The position numbers and the translations under genes are program-made. Shown piece after piece: positions 1 through 12,049 of a stretch of DNA of 64,000 nt. The stretch covers positions 62,001 through 126,000 of the forward strand of contig MU405320.1 of NCBI GenBank assembly GCA_022836615.1, in the 5' to 3' direction. The notes beneath the pieces were generated by a model. It saw only the letters and a program-made list of their open reading frames with translations. It was not told the origin of the DNA and did not search any database. This stretch comes from Annulohypoxylon bovei var. microspora. Lineage: Eukaryota; Ascomycota; Sordariomycetes; Xylariales; Hypoxylaceae. Every line of letters begins with the position of its first letter. Within the stretch, counting starts at the first letter, position 1.

Positions 1-826
1 ATCAGGTTTCCGAAGGCTCTAACTCGCAGAAATCCCGGAAACGCATCTCGCTCCATGGCCTGAAACACGTAATCCTTAGCCACGTCAAAGAGTTCAGGGT
101 CATCGCGGTTGTTCTCCTCGATCTCTCGAGTAACATCAGCCGCAATGTTGCCGTCGAGAGTAATCTCACGTTCGGCACCAGGGAGTAAGAAGGTGTAGAG
201 AATCCTCTCTGCAGAGTGTTGGATATCACCTCGGTCAAACGGGCGATTTGGAGAGTTCGAGTCAGTGATCTGCTGTGGTGTGCTAGAGCTAAGCTGAGTA
301 CTGGCACGGGCTCGTCGCTCCTGGCTGCTAGCAGGAGAGTCCTCTGCTTGCTGTTCTCGCAGATAATTAGAGATCTTCGCATCTTGATCTCGTTCCTTCT
401 CGTTTCCAAATCGCGCGGGGCCATCGTGAGTGTAGGTCATGTCGCCCATTGCATCCAGCACTCGTGATGATCGCTTAGATTCCTCTGTCTCAAGGTCAGG
501 TGTTCCCACCAGGACAGATCGTCGAAGTTCTCGAACGTAGTGACGGCAGAGCGACATGTGCTGTGCAACATCAAGCCTATATTTGTTGTGAGAAAGATGG
601 GCTTGGATTTTTAACTACCTTAAGTAATAAAAATAACATACCAGAAGTCGAGATAGTCAACCGATCGTTGCTGATCTCGCATGTAGATATAGAACGAGAA
701 CAAATCGACCGGAGGTTGTGTACGACGGCAGAGCACCTCAAAGAGGGTAGGCAAGCGGTTTCGTACCATGTTGTCAGGAAGAGGCGGGTGATTCGCCTCC
801 TCCAGAGTACTACTAGCATACGCCAT
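1..826 (-). CDS. RGS-domain protein, 5' part (runs off window)
   Basis: N-terminal 253 residues of a regulator-of-G-protein-signalling protein; the gene continues past base 1. RGS domains accelerate GTP hydrolysis on G-alpha. The ATG is at 826. Exon 1 is 826-642, an intron lies at 641-577 (donor GTATGT, acceptor ATAG), and exon 2 runs from 576 to the edge with no stop. The frame joins as DYLDFW-LDVAQHMSLCRHY. Visible motifs are LPTLFEVL, DLFSFYIYMRDQQ and the FW-LDV core near residues 25-75, then a long acidic/Ser linker, then a second RGS-like half (AERILYTFLLPGAE, FDVAKDYVFQAMERDAFPGFLR) around residues 180-250. A long insert inside the RGS fold and this N-terminus recall the Rax1-like fungal RGS membrane proteins. 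The C-terminal membrane part would be outside the window, so the Rax1-like subtype is an inference. Confidence 0.8.
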
Positions 827-2085
827 CTTGAAGATTGTGATTGTTGATAGATCGTTGATTTGTTGAATTGGGAGGGTCGGGGACGATATTCGTAGGTAAA
901 TGTGAATTGAGAAAATCGAGGCCTAATTTTATGGACAGAATAATTATCAAGTTAGCTCTCCCCTGGGGAGAAGCTAATTTTCCGTGCCTATGTTCAGTGT
1001 CGCGTCGAACGTTACAGAGAAGGGGGTGGTGAGTAACGTGAGTAACGTGATCGGTTTATCTCGGATGAAAGTTGTCGGCGCACAAAATTCATCAATTGGA
1101 AGAACCGAAGTTAATTAATCGGTTCGGCTCGGGTTGCGAGATATAAAATAGAAAGCGAGTGAAATTGCGCTCGGCGCAAGGTGATGATTGTTATGGTTGA
1201 TGAAAGAAAGACGACGTTGGGCTAGAATCAAAAACTGGGCAGTTGTAAGATCATTTGATTTGCGACGTCTGTCGTGGTTGCCGGTTTACTGGAGCCTGGA
1301 CCACCCGTTCCTAGATTACTGGCAGGTGGCTGCCAGGTACCTATCCAACCAAATTACAGGGCGGGGGGTACCTAGATTCGTGGCACGACAGCAAACCTCA
1401 GTTGTGGCTGATAGGTAGAAATTCTTAAGAAAATCCTGCTGCCGTCATACGAATCACATTTCCGTCATTAAAAGACATGGGGTAATAAAATTTGAAGGAA
1501 CGTTGAACACTTACGGAATATTTGATTCACAATATCATTTCTTCAATAAGCTATCATAGTCTGGAGTTTATAGTCAAATAATGATAATTAATTTTTATTT
1601 ATTTTGAGTGATTGCTAGTTGAGACCAATGATACGTACTAGGTAAATAGAGAACCAGATTTCTCTACAGCTTAAGCCACAACAATGGTGATACTAAATTC
1701 ACACTACTGGAAATCGACTTGGTACCTGGGTACATCAAATCAATTTCATCAAGCTTAGCTCGGTACTTGGATACCTGGGTGTTTCAGGCGCCACCGCCTG
1801 GGCCAACTAAAATTCTGGAAAGCCACACCTGTAAAATAAACGAGCCACAACGACACCTGCACACTTCCCACAAATTCAAATTTGATTGGTTCGCCTAGCG
1901 AAAAGTTACCTCCTGCCCTCAGTTTCCCACATCAGTGCTTCTTCAATTTTCAATTTCGCAAAGTCAAACAACATCACGACCGAACTTTTCGACCAACACC
2001 CAGACAACCATTCAGTAAGCAAACCACACACGAAAAATCCAGCGCGATCATACAGACGAATCTAACCATCGCGCTCTATTCAGAA
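827..2085. other. Intergenic region between RGS gene and eL31
   Basis: Shared 5' region of two divergent genes. No convincing ORF: the one at 1188-1418 has no recognisable composition or family. Two near-copies of a GGTACYTGGRTACCTGGG-like stretch occur around 1718-1735 and 1769-1788, and GTGAGTAAC is repeated in tandem near 1029-1050. Neither is a motif I can name. Confidence 0.5.
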
Positions 2086-2670
2086 ATGTCGTCGAAAGGA
2101 AAGAAGCCCGCCACCAAGTCGGCCATCGAGCAGGTCGTCTCCCGCGAGTACACCATCCACCTCCACAAGCGTGTACGTCTATATCGCTAGAGGATCCAGT
2201 TGCTTTCGGCGCATGGTCCTATTTAAAAGAGAGAAATAAATGCTGATGAATTCAATAGCTGCATGGTGTTACCTTCAAGAAGCGCGCTCCCCGTGCTATC
2301 AAGGAGATCAAGGCTTTTGCGGAGAAGGCTATGGTACGAACTACCCAAACCACCCACAACTACACCCATATCTACACCCACATCTACTATTCCGATTTGA
2401 TAAATCATATTCGCCTTCACACAGGAACGTTCCTTGCTGATCCCGGCCTAACTAATATGTCTATAGCAAACCTCTGATGTCCGTCTCGACCCCCAACTGA
2501 ACAAGAAGGTCTGGGAGCAGGGTGTCAAGGGTGTCCCGTACAGACTCCGTGTCCGAATCAGCCGACGACGAAACGACGAGGAGGATGCAAAGGAGAAGCT
2601 CTACAGCTACGTCCAGGCCGTCAACGTCAAGAACCCTAAGGGCCTTGTGACGGTGGTCGTTGAGGAGTAA
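2086..2670 (+). CDS. rpl31: 60S ribosomal protein eL31
   Basis: Component of the large ribosomal subunit located near the peptide exit tunnel. Three exons: 2086-2172, 2259-2333 and 2467-2670 (TAA), giving 121 residues, the usual length for eL31. Introns are 86 and 133 nt, with donors GTACGT and GTACGA and acceptors ATAG. Splicing restores the family core REYTIHLHKR-LHGVTFKKRAPRAI, then IKEIKAFAEKAM, then RLDPQLNKKVWEQG and RISRRRNDEE. The C-terminus GLVTVVVEE is typical. Introns early in the gene are common for fungal ribosomal protein genes. This assignment is secure; the exon borders are inferred from frame and consensus splice signals. Confidence 0.95.
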
Positions 2671-3140
2671 GGGAAAGCAATGCAAGGGAAAAGCAATGTT
2701 TCGTTGAGATACCGGCTGGGTTCGAGAAGGGCATGGTTTCGGAGTTCCTTCTGGCTTCATTACATTAAGATTCAGTGATTGATGAATCAAGAACCGTGAA
2801 CAACAAATTTCCTGTCTGTTCACCATATTCGCTATGTAATGATCCCAACATGGCGTTTACGAATACCTCTCGTAGACTCGTAGAGCACGATCAATCAAGT
2901 CTTAAAGAGTAAATCATGGCAATGTTATTGATGAAGTATGTGGTAATGCTACCGTGTTCCCATCGAACTGCGCAGGGAATTGTCATTCCCAGCCTGAAAA
3001 CAACCTGTAAATGCACCGCGTACAAGGCGCCGAGACAATAGTGGCCTAATTCGACCAACTATACAAATTCTGACTCCGATTCTCCATGCCGAGTCCACCC
3101 AACTGTCCACTCGGACATATGACAGGGTATAGTGGATAAT
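2671..3140. other. Convergent 3' region of eL31 and UBC11
   Basis: Both flanking genes end here, so this holds two 3' UTRs and their polyadenylation signals. I see no gene or notable repeat. Confidence 0.5.
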
Positions 3141-3807
3141 TTAGTCGTCGTCGACATCGCGGTGACGACCGAGAACCTTCTTCTTGAATTCCTCCGCATC
3201 CTTGTCCCATAGCTCCGCTGCTTCGCCGTTCAAAGGGGAAGCACTACGAATAGGTTAACATGGTCGTGATTTGCTTAGATCTAATGCAGAAACACTTACT
3301 TGTTCGGCTCTCCCAGTAGACTTTGCAGGCTTAGGAGAACGGTCTGAATGTTGTACGCAGCAGTCCACTTGTCTTTCAGGATGTCTAGACAGATGCGACC
3401 GGAGAAATCTACGTTAGGATGGTAGATAGGGGTCTTGAAGAGCACGGTTGGGGGAGCGTAGGGGTAGTTGGATGGGAAGGAGAAGGACAGCTTGAAGGTA
3501 AGCCCGGCGTAAGGAGTGTCATCCGGTCCCTCAATCGTTGCGGACCACGACATCAGGTTTCCGTCAGCCGACGGGAAGGCTGAAACGCCGGGGGCGGGCG
3601 AAGTCATCAATTGCATGAGCTCCGTCTGCAATCTACATATCGATGTTGTTAGCACAATGCATTGTATAACTAATACGAGTCCCTGGCAATTATCCAACTG
3701 TACCTCTTCGTTACACTCTGTGCATCGGGACCTCTCCGGGTGTTGCCGAGCTTAGCAGCTTGAACGCTGTCTGGTGCTGCATTCTGGTTTTCGGTTGGGT
3801 ATTCCAT
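3141..3807 (-). CDS. ubc11: Ubiquitin-conjugating enzyme E2, UBE2C/Ubc11 type
   Basis: E2 enzyme of the class that works with the anaphase-promoting complex to ubiquitinate mitotic substrates. Exons 3807-3704, 3632-3300 and 3243-3141 (TAA) give 179 residues. Donors are GTACAG and GTAAGT; acceptors are GTAG and CGTAG. The UBC fold is complete: KRLQTELMQLMTS at the start, YPYAPPTV, the HPN motif at residues 106-108 and the catalytic Cys at 116 within GRICLDILKDKW. The stretch LLSLQSLLGEPNNASPLN and the N-terminal extension before KRLQ are hallmarks of UBE2C/Ubc11 rather than other E2s. The tail is acidic (DVDDD). The gene is divergent from the Chk1 gene, with about 770 bp between start codons. 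Confidence 0.9.
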
Positions 3808-4578
3808 CTTGAATAGCAATTGACCTTCGTCGTTGGTAATGAAAGTACCCGGATCCTAATCTAGGGAAGTTGGGGGAAAAAACGAAGTAAATGCAATAAA
3901 GACCGAGTCAAGCTGCCTGTGGCTGCTGGGTTCGGTATTCCCGCGGTTGGAGAATTGCACAAGGAAAAGAGAAAGACGAAGCCTGGAATGCAGTCTATTA
4001 GCGATGAAAGGTTTTGAGCAGATGTACCACACCCAATTAATAAAATTCAACTAGAGGACAGAAAGAAATTCGATGTTAAGGAATGCTGTACGAACCTCTT
4101 TGGTCGATATTATATCGAAATGCTTAGGAATTGTAAGTTTAGGTTGAAGTGTTAGTAGAGTGAATTGAAGAAAAAGGTAGGATCAATTCTCAATTCTCAA
4201 TTTGTAAACAACAACTCTGACGTCCCGCCGATTGACACACTTCTATGGCAACCGCGATGATGGGGGCCAGCCAGCTCATCCATAGAAACACCCTAGTCTA
4301 GCGCCATATCACCTAATCTTGTGGGTCTGTGGCTCCTTAAGTTGGTCAGTGCCAGTGCCGATAAGCCACTCAACCCACTCAAGCCACCAGTAACAGCTCA
4401 CACCGTAACGCAGAGAACTTAAATAACCAATTGTGGGGTCCCTAAATCCCCTAAAAAGAAACAGTTCGTAGCCAATAAACTCATCAAGTCGCGAGACAAC
4501 CTCAAACAAAAAACACTTAAACATTCGACTCTAGTTTTAATTGATATTCTACGCGATAAAACGCGTATTTGAGCCATC
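3808..4578. promoter_or_regulatory. Bidirectional promoter region of UBC11 and CHK1
   Basis: About 770 bp separate the start codons of two cell-cycle genes on opposite strands. No ORF here is convincing. A perfect ACGCGT lies at 4561-4566, listed separately. Otherwise the region is AT-rich with a GACGTCCCGCC stretch near 4219-4229. Confidence 0.6.
4561..4566. promoter_or_regulatory. MCB-type ACGCGT element
   Basis: Palindromic ACGCGT, the MluI cell-cycle box bound by MBF (Mbp1/Swi6 or its fission-yeast equivalent) in G1/S genes. It is preceded at 4551 by a related ACGCG. It lies only about 13 bases before the first CHK1 ATG, so it may be in the transcript leader. The motif is seen directly; regulation is inferred. 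Confidence 0.4.
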
Positions 4579-6495
4579 ATGGTATGTTTGTCGAGTTTCT
4601 GTCCTTTTCAAATATTCCCATGTATCTATTGGTCTATCGCATCTCATGCTGTCGAGTTAAACGTCGTCTACCCCATACGTTTTCTCACATCCCATGTTCC
4701 ATGTCCCTTATCCGCTTATAAACCAAACTCAACTTAACGAATCATCTTATATGATTATAAGTGGCACTGGAACAAGTTAAGTTTACTAACAAAATGATGC
4801 AGTCTCAATTGCATCCTTTACCAAGTAACCTCCCCTTCCGAATTATATCCAAGACTATCGGAAGAGGAGCATATGCATCGTGAGTCACTGTCGCCTCATA
4901 TTCCCGAGATCCACTTATATTAAATAGATACTGACTAATACTACAGTATCAAAAAGGCTATACCCCTAGATTCAGCAACACCAGTCTTTGCGGTCAAGTT
5001 GATTCACAAAGGTCACGCAATCCAAAATGGTCGCATCTCAGCGAAGCAGATTGCCATGGAGGTGTCCTTGCATTCTCATGTTGGTCAGCACCCAAACGTG
5101 ATTGAATGGTTTGCCACAGACGAAGATCAGTTCTGGAGATGGATAGCAATGGAATATGCCGAAGGAGGTGATCTCTTCGACAAGATTGAGGCCGACGTAG
5201 GTGTTACAGAGGATATCGCTCAAGTCTATTTCTACCAGCTCATCAGCGGAGTGAGCTTCATCCACTCCAAAGGCGTCGCCCACCGAGATCTCAAGCCGGA
5301 AAACATCCTAATGTCGGCTAACGGTAACTTGAAACTGGCGGATTTCGGCATGGCGACGATGTTCGAATACAAGGGTCAGCGAAAGCAAAGCGCGACAATG
5401 TGTGGTAGCCCGCCCTACGTTGCCCCTGAAGTCTTGGCATGCAGCCAATCGAAGAGGAAGCCTGGCGAAGCCGCCGCCAAGTATTCGCCTGAGCTAGTAG
5501 ATATATGGTCAAGCGGTGTTATTCTATTCGTCTTACTCGTAGGCAACACGCCTTGGGAAGAGCCGACAAGAGCAAGTTGGGAGTTTCAAGAGTACAAGAG
5601 AACGAATGGTCGAAGTACGGACCCTCTATGGGACAGGATACCAGCAGAGGCACTATCGTTGCTCAGGGGGATGATGAACATCGAGCCGAAGAAGCGATTC
5701 TCCTTCGCTCAGATACGCCAACATCCATGGTACACCCGCCACAACCGATTCCTAGCCTCGGATGGTCAGATCAACGACCCCATAAATCTGGCAACAAAGA
5801 TGCTAGAGAATCTACGTATAGACTTTAGTCAGCCGCCTTCTTCATCTCAGCGTCAATCCCAGTCTTCGGTCGATGCTATGGATATAGACAGCGATCATAG
5901 CAGGATTTCGTCCACACAGCCAGAAGCCCCGATTAACGATGTCCTATTCGACTGGGAGAGGCCGGCTCTACGCACGTTAGCCGTATCTTCAACACAGCCC
6001 ATGTCCCGTGCGGACGCGTCGTTGCCTCCTTCCGCAACGCAGTCCACCACGTTCTTCGACGCCCTGGCCGAAGAGCCCTCCATGAGCCAGTTCTCCCAGA
6101 CACCTGGGGTGCCAATGACCCTAACCCAGCGCGCGCAGCGGTTCAAGGACATCGTCCCCGCGCACTCTTTCACGCGTTTCTTCTCGCACATGCCGCCGCA
6201 GCTGATCGTACAAATGCTCGGCGACGCGCTGCACAACCTCAACGTGCCGCTGCCGTCTGCGCCCCCATACATCGGCCAGGGCGACCACATATCCACCCTA
6301 AAGGTCAAGACCATGGACGACAGGAAGCAAGGTCTGCACGGCGAGATTCTTATTGACAAGTATTTCCTCCCCGAGTCACAGGAGCTGCTTGAGGTGCGCT
6401 TCGTCAAACTCAAGGGCGATCCCCTAGAGTGGAGAAGATTCTTCAAGAAGGTGGTGCTGCTGTGCAAGGACGGTGTATACAAACCAGAGGCCTAG
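4579..6495 (+). CDS. chk1: Checkpoint serine/threonine kinase Chk1
   Basis: DNA-damage checkpoint effector kinase that restrains mitotic entry. Best model: exon 1 is only ATG (4579-4581), then 4803-4879 and 4947-6495 (TAG), 542 residues. The donor GTATGT follows the ATG directly. The acceptor at 4802 follows ACTAAC by 12 bases. An alternative start at 4794 stays in frame and gives 544 residues. The kinase domain spans about residues 14-290: glycine loop IGRGAYAS (20-27), Lys44 in FAVKL, EYAEGGDLFDKI, HRDLKPEN with catalytic Asp141, DFG Asp159 and SPPYVAPE. A Ser/Thr-Gln-rich linker (SSTQ, TSTQ-like sites, PATR targets) follows. The C-terminal 110 residues (HISTLKVKTMDDRKQGLHGE..., DPLEWRRFFKKVV) match the KA1-like regulatory domain of Chk1. 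Confidence 0.92.
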
Positions 6496-7202
6496 AGGGA
6501 CCGCCCGGTTGACCCGCTTTTCGGACGGAAGGAATTTAAGAAATCCCCTACAATTCATGGGTAAGGGGGATTTATTATCCTAGGTACCTACCTACCTAGG
6601 TGGAATTTATTGCGTTGCTTTATGATTCGAGCGAGGGTTACGGAAAATTGCATTCTGGCTATTGCGTTAAGGGATTTGCTTAATTATATATTCAGCTAAA
6701 GGTAGACCATTGTCTGGTATGACTAGGCGTGGTATGATACGATTGCATTATTGCCAATGTCTTAATATAAAACGGATAAACTGAACTGTTATCGTGTGCT
6801 GATTCTGTGGAACGGGTGAGCTAGAATTGTATTTGTATATCAGTCTTCTCGCCTCACTCTTAGGTTCAACGCCTCGGCGGTCTCTGACGTAGTCCATAAA
6901 CTCTGGTTGCAACGTCACAGCTTGAGATGAATCGGTCGTCCTCTACTACATTTCATTCATCGTCGGGGAGGCTTGGTAAATTAGGCACTGACTTATTACG
7001 TATGAAAAGATTCAATCTTATGTAAGGCGACAGGTTCTCATTGGTTGCGGGATAAACCATCTCCCACTATAGTACAGTCCCCCTCGTTTATGCTTATAGG
7101 AAGCCAGTCGTGATATCGTACATCATAATCTCATTTAACCATGCCTATCGAGCTCATTCCCCCTCAGAACCCTGTAGAAATACGAATTCGTCGGAATCTT
7201 TC
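6496..7202. other. Convergent 3' region after CHK1
   Basis: No gene seen. An inverted repeat CCTAGGTA-6 nt-TACCTAGG at 6579-6600 begins about 85 bases past the CHK1 stop and could form a hairpin in the 3' UTR. It belongs to the TAGG/CCTA motif class that recurs in intergenic DNA of this window. Confidence 0.5.
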
Positions 7203-7995
7203 TTACGCCGTAGCGGTTCTCGTCAGAACCCTAATTCGTTCATATTTAGTCAAGGGGGCAACGTCAACCCACTGGCGCTGAACCTCTAGGAGCGTGGGTG
7301 GTCGGACCCTGGGGTGTCGGCGCGTGGGCTCGACCTGCTTGGCACACTCCGGCGGCTCAAAGGAAGGCGGCTCGCCAAAGGTCGACAGCACCTCGCAGCG
7401 CTGCTGGCAGAACCACGGCATCAGGTAGCACGGCTTGACGCCGAACTTCCTGCCGTAGGCCAGCTCGAAGTACGTGTACAGGCGCGGCGGCTCCTCCCAC
7501 GAGTCGCAGATGCCCAGCATCTGGATCGGGTTCTTCGGGTTCGCCTTGTTGAACCGCGCCACCAGGTCGTACACCGTCGGCTCCTCGACCCACGGGATCC
7601 GCGGCGCGAGAAGCTCCGGGTACATCCCCAGGTCTACGTTGTGGTGAAGCGTGCCGAACTGCGCGAGCAGCTCGTTGACGGTGTCCTGCGACTGCTCGAG
7701 CAGCGGGATCGGGAGGTACACTGGCAAGCGCTCCGGGTCCACGAGGAAGTCGGCGAGGGTTAGGGGCGGGGGGCCTTCCTGGAGGGTGTTAGACAACAGG
7801 CTTCGGTACAATATGGTATTGTACATGTTTCTTGCTCGGCTATGCTAGGGGTGTTGGGGGATGGGTCTTGGTTCTTGGGCTTACCTCCTTCGCGCAGTAG
7901 TTCCGGAGCATGGCGTCGAAGATCGCTTCTTGCTGCTCGATGGCGATCAGTGTCAACATGATGAACAGGAAGAGCGTGGCGCAGAGCATCAACAT
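7203..7995 (-). CDS. Membrane-anchored protein of unknown function
   Basis: Not recognised. Two exons, 7995-7885 and 7778-7203 (TAA), 228 residues. The donor is GTAAGC and the acceptor is CTCCAG, preceded by CTAAC. The N-terminus starts MLMLCATLFLFIMLTLIAIE, a single hydrophobic segment of about 19 residues that would act as a signal anchor or uncleaved signal peptide. The rest is soluble: Pro-rich stretches, PWVEEPTVYDLVARFNK, a Trp-Glu-Glu-Pro-Pro segment, and four cysteines clustered in PCYLMPWFCQQRCEV near the middle. The body is GC-rich compared with flanking intergenic DNA. The extended ORF without the intron would lose the hydrophobic start, so I prefer the spliced model. Confidence 0.65.
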
Positions 7996-10246
7996 CTTGG
8001 CGTTGTGTTGATTAAAAATATTATTAGGGGGGAAATGAAATAAAAGGAGTGAGTTTTGAGGGTATGATTAAGTGAGTGATAATCCCTAGTGGGAGATGAA
8101 GGAGTGTGTAGAAGTTCTAAGTGATTTCTAGGAGTTTGTGGTGATGAGGGTGCGGATTTAAGACCCTCGCAAGGAAGAAAAACAGAATGGAAGAATGATA
8201 GAAGAGTTGAAAGTAATTTGAGTTCTTAGAGTGGGTCAAGTGAATGAGACGACGAGCTGTAGGCTCACGACGCAGAAGTGTGACGAGAAAGGAGCGTCGG
8301 TATACTCTTATTACATACATGGTCGAGAGTGTCGTGCTTGCTAGTCTCGGTACGCTTTTCGGGATATTATGTGCAAGCTGATGGTTTGATTTGCCTCAGT
8401 AACCCCCGGTTTTATAAAGGTTCCAAATTCTCAAAGGGGACGTCGTTTAAGGCTATAGTTCACAATCAAGAATACGGACGGTAAAATACTTCAAAGATCT
8501 GCTTCATACCGAGGCATTTATTATATATCGATTCACGTCCATTTGTCTTGACTTCCAACTTGTATTAAGAAAAGCTATGTGGATAAGCCTCAACGAATAT
8601 TAGTATGGCTAAAATATTTCCACATGCAAGTCACTAAAGCAGGATATAGTGATGGTAGCATTTACGAAATTCAAGTTTCTATTAGGTTGTTAGAGTGACC
8701 AAGTACTAATTTTTATTAATCATACAAATTTATAACCTTGGTTGAGAATATCATAAAACCCCCGCAAAACTTGAGAATGAATCAAACAAGTAGGAAATCT
8801 TTCTTGACGCGACGAGCATCTGAGTTACGAATATTAGCTATTTGTCTATTTTCTATACTGGGTTAATGGCATGAAGCTGAAATGTTCTTAGGTCGATGGT
8901 CAAATAATAATTCAGCTATAAACGAACTAGTAACATGTAAGTCTTTTACGATTCGGACACAGTGACATCAGGGCTAATTTGCGGTGGTAGTTTTCTCGGC
9001 TGGAGTATTATCAAGGGATTCTTGTCGTCACCACCAATATAACTCCAGGCATAGACTCAGCCCCTGAGTTTCGGATAATCATCCTGACTTTGGACCATTC
9101 AGGCCAAGACACTCGAATACAAAATCTAGTCAAATTTCATTAATACACTTCCACCAGATTCCGTGGATTTGTGCCTAAGAGATCTCGACAGTCTATCGCG
9201 ATGGTTGATCAATGGGAGGCAAATCAAAAGTGGCATAAATACTGCTCGGATAATATCCATAAAGCAATAGTTAGATGCCATTGAAATTCGGATTGAGCTA
9301 TCTTGAAATCGTTCTCAATGACGAAAAAGGGACTCTAAGCTAATCAATGTGTAGGAAGGTAGCGAGCTGAGGAGAAGCATCCAATTGGTTTAAGTTGCCT
9401 TGGTTTAAGTGGCCTTAGCCTTAGAAGCAAAGGACTTTTCTAGACCATCTGAGTTCCTTAATAATGGTAGCTTTAGCAAGGCTAGGCTAACTAAGCCAAG
9501 CATTTTGTTTTCACAGAGGTTGTTATTCTAAACCGAGCTTTTCTAGATTACTCACCGAAAACCTAAGCTTTACATCATTATGCTATAAAACATACGCAAG
9601 GTCGGTCGTCGGCGAGGTTGCGAATAAGTTGGAAGGCTTATGTAAGAAACTTAAGGCTCCTGACTGTGTGGTGGTTACATAAACATGCCGGCCAAGTAAA
9701 AAGGGGCTGATGAGTCAGCCCACCACCCCACAAAAATTTCTATCGATAAGAAAAGACAAGCTGCCCAAGCTCTAAATTCTCCAAACTCTCTAAATTCTTG
9801 CACTAAACTGGTACGTCATGCAAATAGCTTCACTTCTCACAACCCTATCTCCTTTGTCTAAAGACTTTTAGACGCTCCATTGATTAGTGGAACCTTTTAT
9901 CAATTTTGCCTTTCACATTTTCTTCTTTACATAAGTACTTACCTTCATATTGAATGTGAATTGAAAAAGGAAAAAAACCAAAGTATTGTCATGCGGAACT
10001 TAATCTTTACAGCTTCAGCTTCGACGTAAATATTTACTTCTACTCTCCCATTTATGAGCTAACAGCTAGCTTAAACAAACGCGACCAACCCAACAAGAAC
10101 CTATCACTGATGCAGATACGGAATTCTATGAAGTGATAGGAATTGAAAAGTAGCTGTTGGAAGACTCATAGGCTTTGGAACTCGTTGTCCTATTAACTCA
10201 GAAACACGTCTCGTCTAATACCCATACGCCAATTCGTCGATCCAAC
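7996..10246. other. 2.25-kb AT-rich divergent intergenic region
   Basis: No supportable gene. A 15-bp tandem duplication, TTGGTTTAAGTTGCC followed by TTGGTTTAAGTGGCC, lies at 9385-9414. The segment from 9660 to 10246 is pyrimidine-rich in places and is the likely promoter and leader of the RMD8-like gene. Confidence 0.5.
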
Positions 10247-12049
10247 ATGGCAGCCAAAGGGGATTCTGCTCGCGGAACCGCGCCTCGGTCACCGATGCGC
10301 TTCATTTCTGTCGATAATGTCCTTCAATATGCCTCCGAAATTCCATCCGGCCAGCCACGCGTTCCTCCTCAACGTGGCCCGCGTAGCATTCCTGGAGTAC
10401 GGCGAGTAAGCGGAAGAGGGCTTCCTAATCTTGCATCACGCACAGGACAGCAGAACATGCCGTCACGGACTACACGTATTAGCGAGAAACTAGTCCTATT
10501 GCCCGAGACGACTGACGACGCAGAAGGGGTGGACGAAGAAGCCGAATCTCTTCTTCGCGAGGATGAAGCGAGACCGTTAAAAGACGAGGAGTTGGATGTT
10601 TTACGAAAGAGAGGTGGTCTACGTGGGAAGAGCTATGCCGAACGGCTGCCAAAATTCGAGAGAACGGAAAAATTGTCGAGGCTCACAGCATACTGTACAG
10701 CACAGTCCTTTAAGATGAAGTCAACCTCGGAATTCCTGCGCAAGAAGCACGATGCGAAAACCAAGCTTTACGATGATTGTCTCTATACCGTCTACCACAT
10801 CCCATTACTCCCTGGCCTAGACGGCTATCGCGTGAGGAGCCGACCAATACTCAAGACTCCTGGTACGGGCAAGACAGTTCTTGATCTCGAGATCGAGCGG
10901 AGCGAACAGAGAGACGAACATATGGGATACTACGACGAATACGCATATGGGGAACGGGGTGAGAGTCCTAATCAAGAAAATGGAGGAGGGTATCATCCCT
11001 CGTCCGAAGAAAGGGGTCGGGATATGGAAAGTCATCATTCTGAACAAGATCATTCATCCGTAAGCCCGATTAACAGGCTTGCGCCAGATGTTAAGCAGTT
11101 TGCCGAAATGTTTGTCTTCTCATACGGTGTGGTGGTCTTCTGGAATTTTACCGAAACACAGGAAAAGGCTATCTTAGCCGACATCACTTTCGCCGAAACC
11201 GAAGCTGGGACGTCGCTGGTCACACGTCCCTTTGACCAAAGCGATGTCGAGACGGAGGAGTTCCATTTTGAGTATAATGCAGATGTCAAACGGCCTCGGA
11301 TTTTCAATGATATGATCACTCTTCTTCCACGGTCGGATCACATGGTCAAACTCACGATTAGCCATGCTATTGCTCAGAGCACAAAGCTAAGTTTCTTTGA
11401 AGAGCGAATGTCAGAGACCATGGTGAACGCGCAAGATGTACCAAAGCGCCTTGCTCTTACCGGAGAGCTTAATATGACGAGGACTGAGATCGTCATGATA
11501 CTTGGCCGACTGTTCAAGAGCCGTGTTGAAATCAATCTCTGTAAGTAAATAGGCCTACGATGAGTACCCCACAATAACTAATAAGTTGTGATAGCATCTA
11601 ATATCCTCGACGTTCCCAACTTTTTCTGGGACTCTGAGCCTACACTACACCCACTCTACGTCGCTATTCGCGAATATTTGGAAATCGATCTACGCACTAA
11701 AGTGCTCAATGAACGGTGTCGTGTTTTCCTTGATCTTGCCGAGATACTCTCGGATTCGGTCGCCGACTCGAAGATGAGCGCCATCACGTGGATTATAATC
11801 GTTCTCATTGTTGTCAGTATATGTGTGACTGTAACCGAGGTCGGTTTGCGATTCGGTATCCTGTCGAAAGGAAGAGGCAACGGTAATATTATTACCGTTC
11901 CTAATGGCACTCTCGAACCTGGATGGATTGCCGTTAGATCGAATGCTACCCTTGAGGAATTGAGATCGTGGGGCGTGACCTTGAGCGAGGAAGAGAAGAC
12001 CGCCGTATGCGGCGCGGATTACGTTGGAACTACCTTCGCAGGTATCTGA
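10247..12049 (+). CDS. DUF155 family membrane protein (Rmd1/Rmd8-like)
   Basis: Member of the DUF155 family, which includes yeast Rmd1/Rmd8 and fission-yeast Sif proteins; the biochemical function is unknown. Exons 10247-11540 and 11595-12049 (TGA), 582 residues. The donor is GTAAGT. I chose the ATG at 10247; the frame is open upstream without an ATG. The order is a basic Ser/Pro-rich N-terminus, the domain start LSRLTAYCTAQSFKM near residue 145, an acidic His/Gly-rich insert, then the DUF155 core with MFVFSYGVVVFWNFT, EEFHFEYN and the helical ISHAIAQSTKLSFFEERM. Exon 2 adds FFWDSEPTLHPLY and one strong transmembrane helix (ITWIIIVLIVVSICVTV) near residues 493-515, then a short tail. The layout and length fit Rmd8-type fungal proteins. 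Confidence 0.85.

Noticed and set aside
5895..6482. 195-codon minus-strand ORF
   Set aside because: Antisense shadow of the Chk1 C-terminal half.
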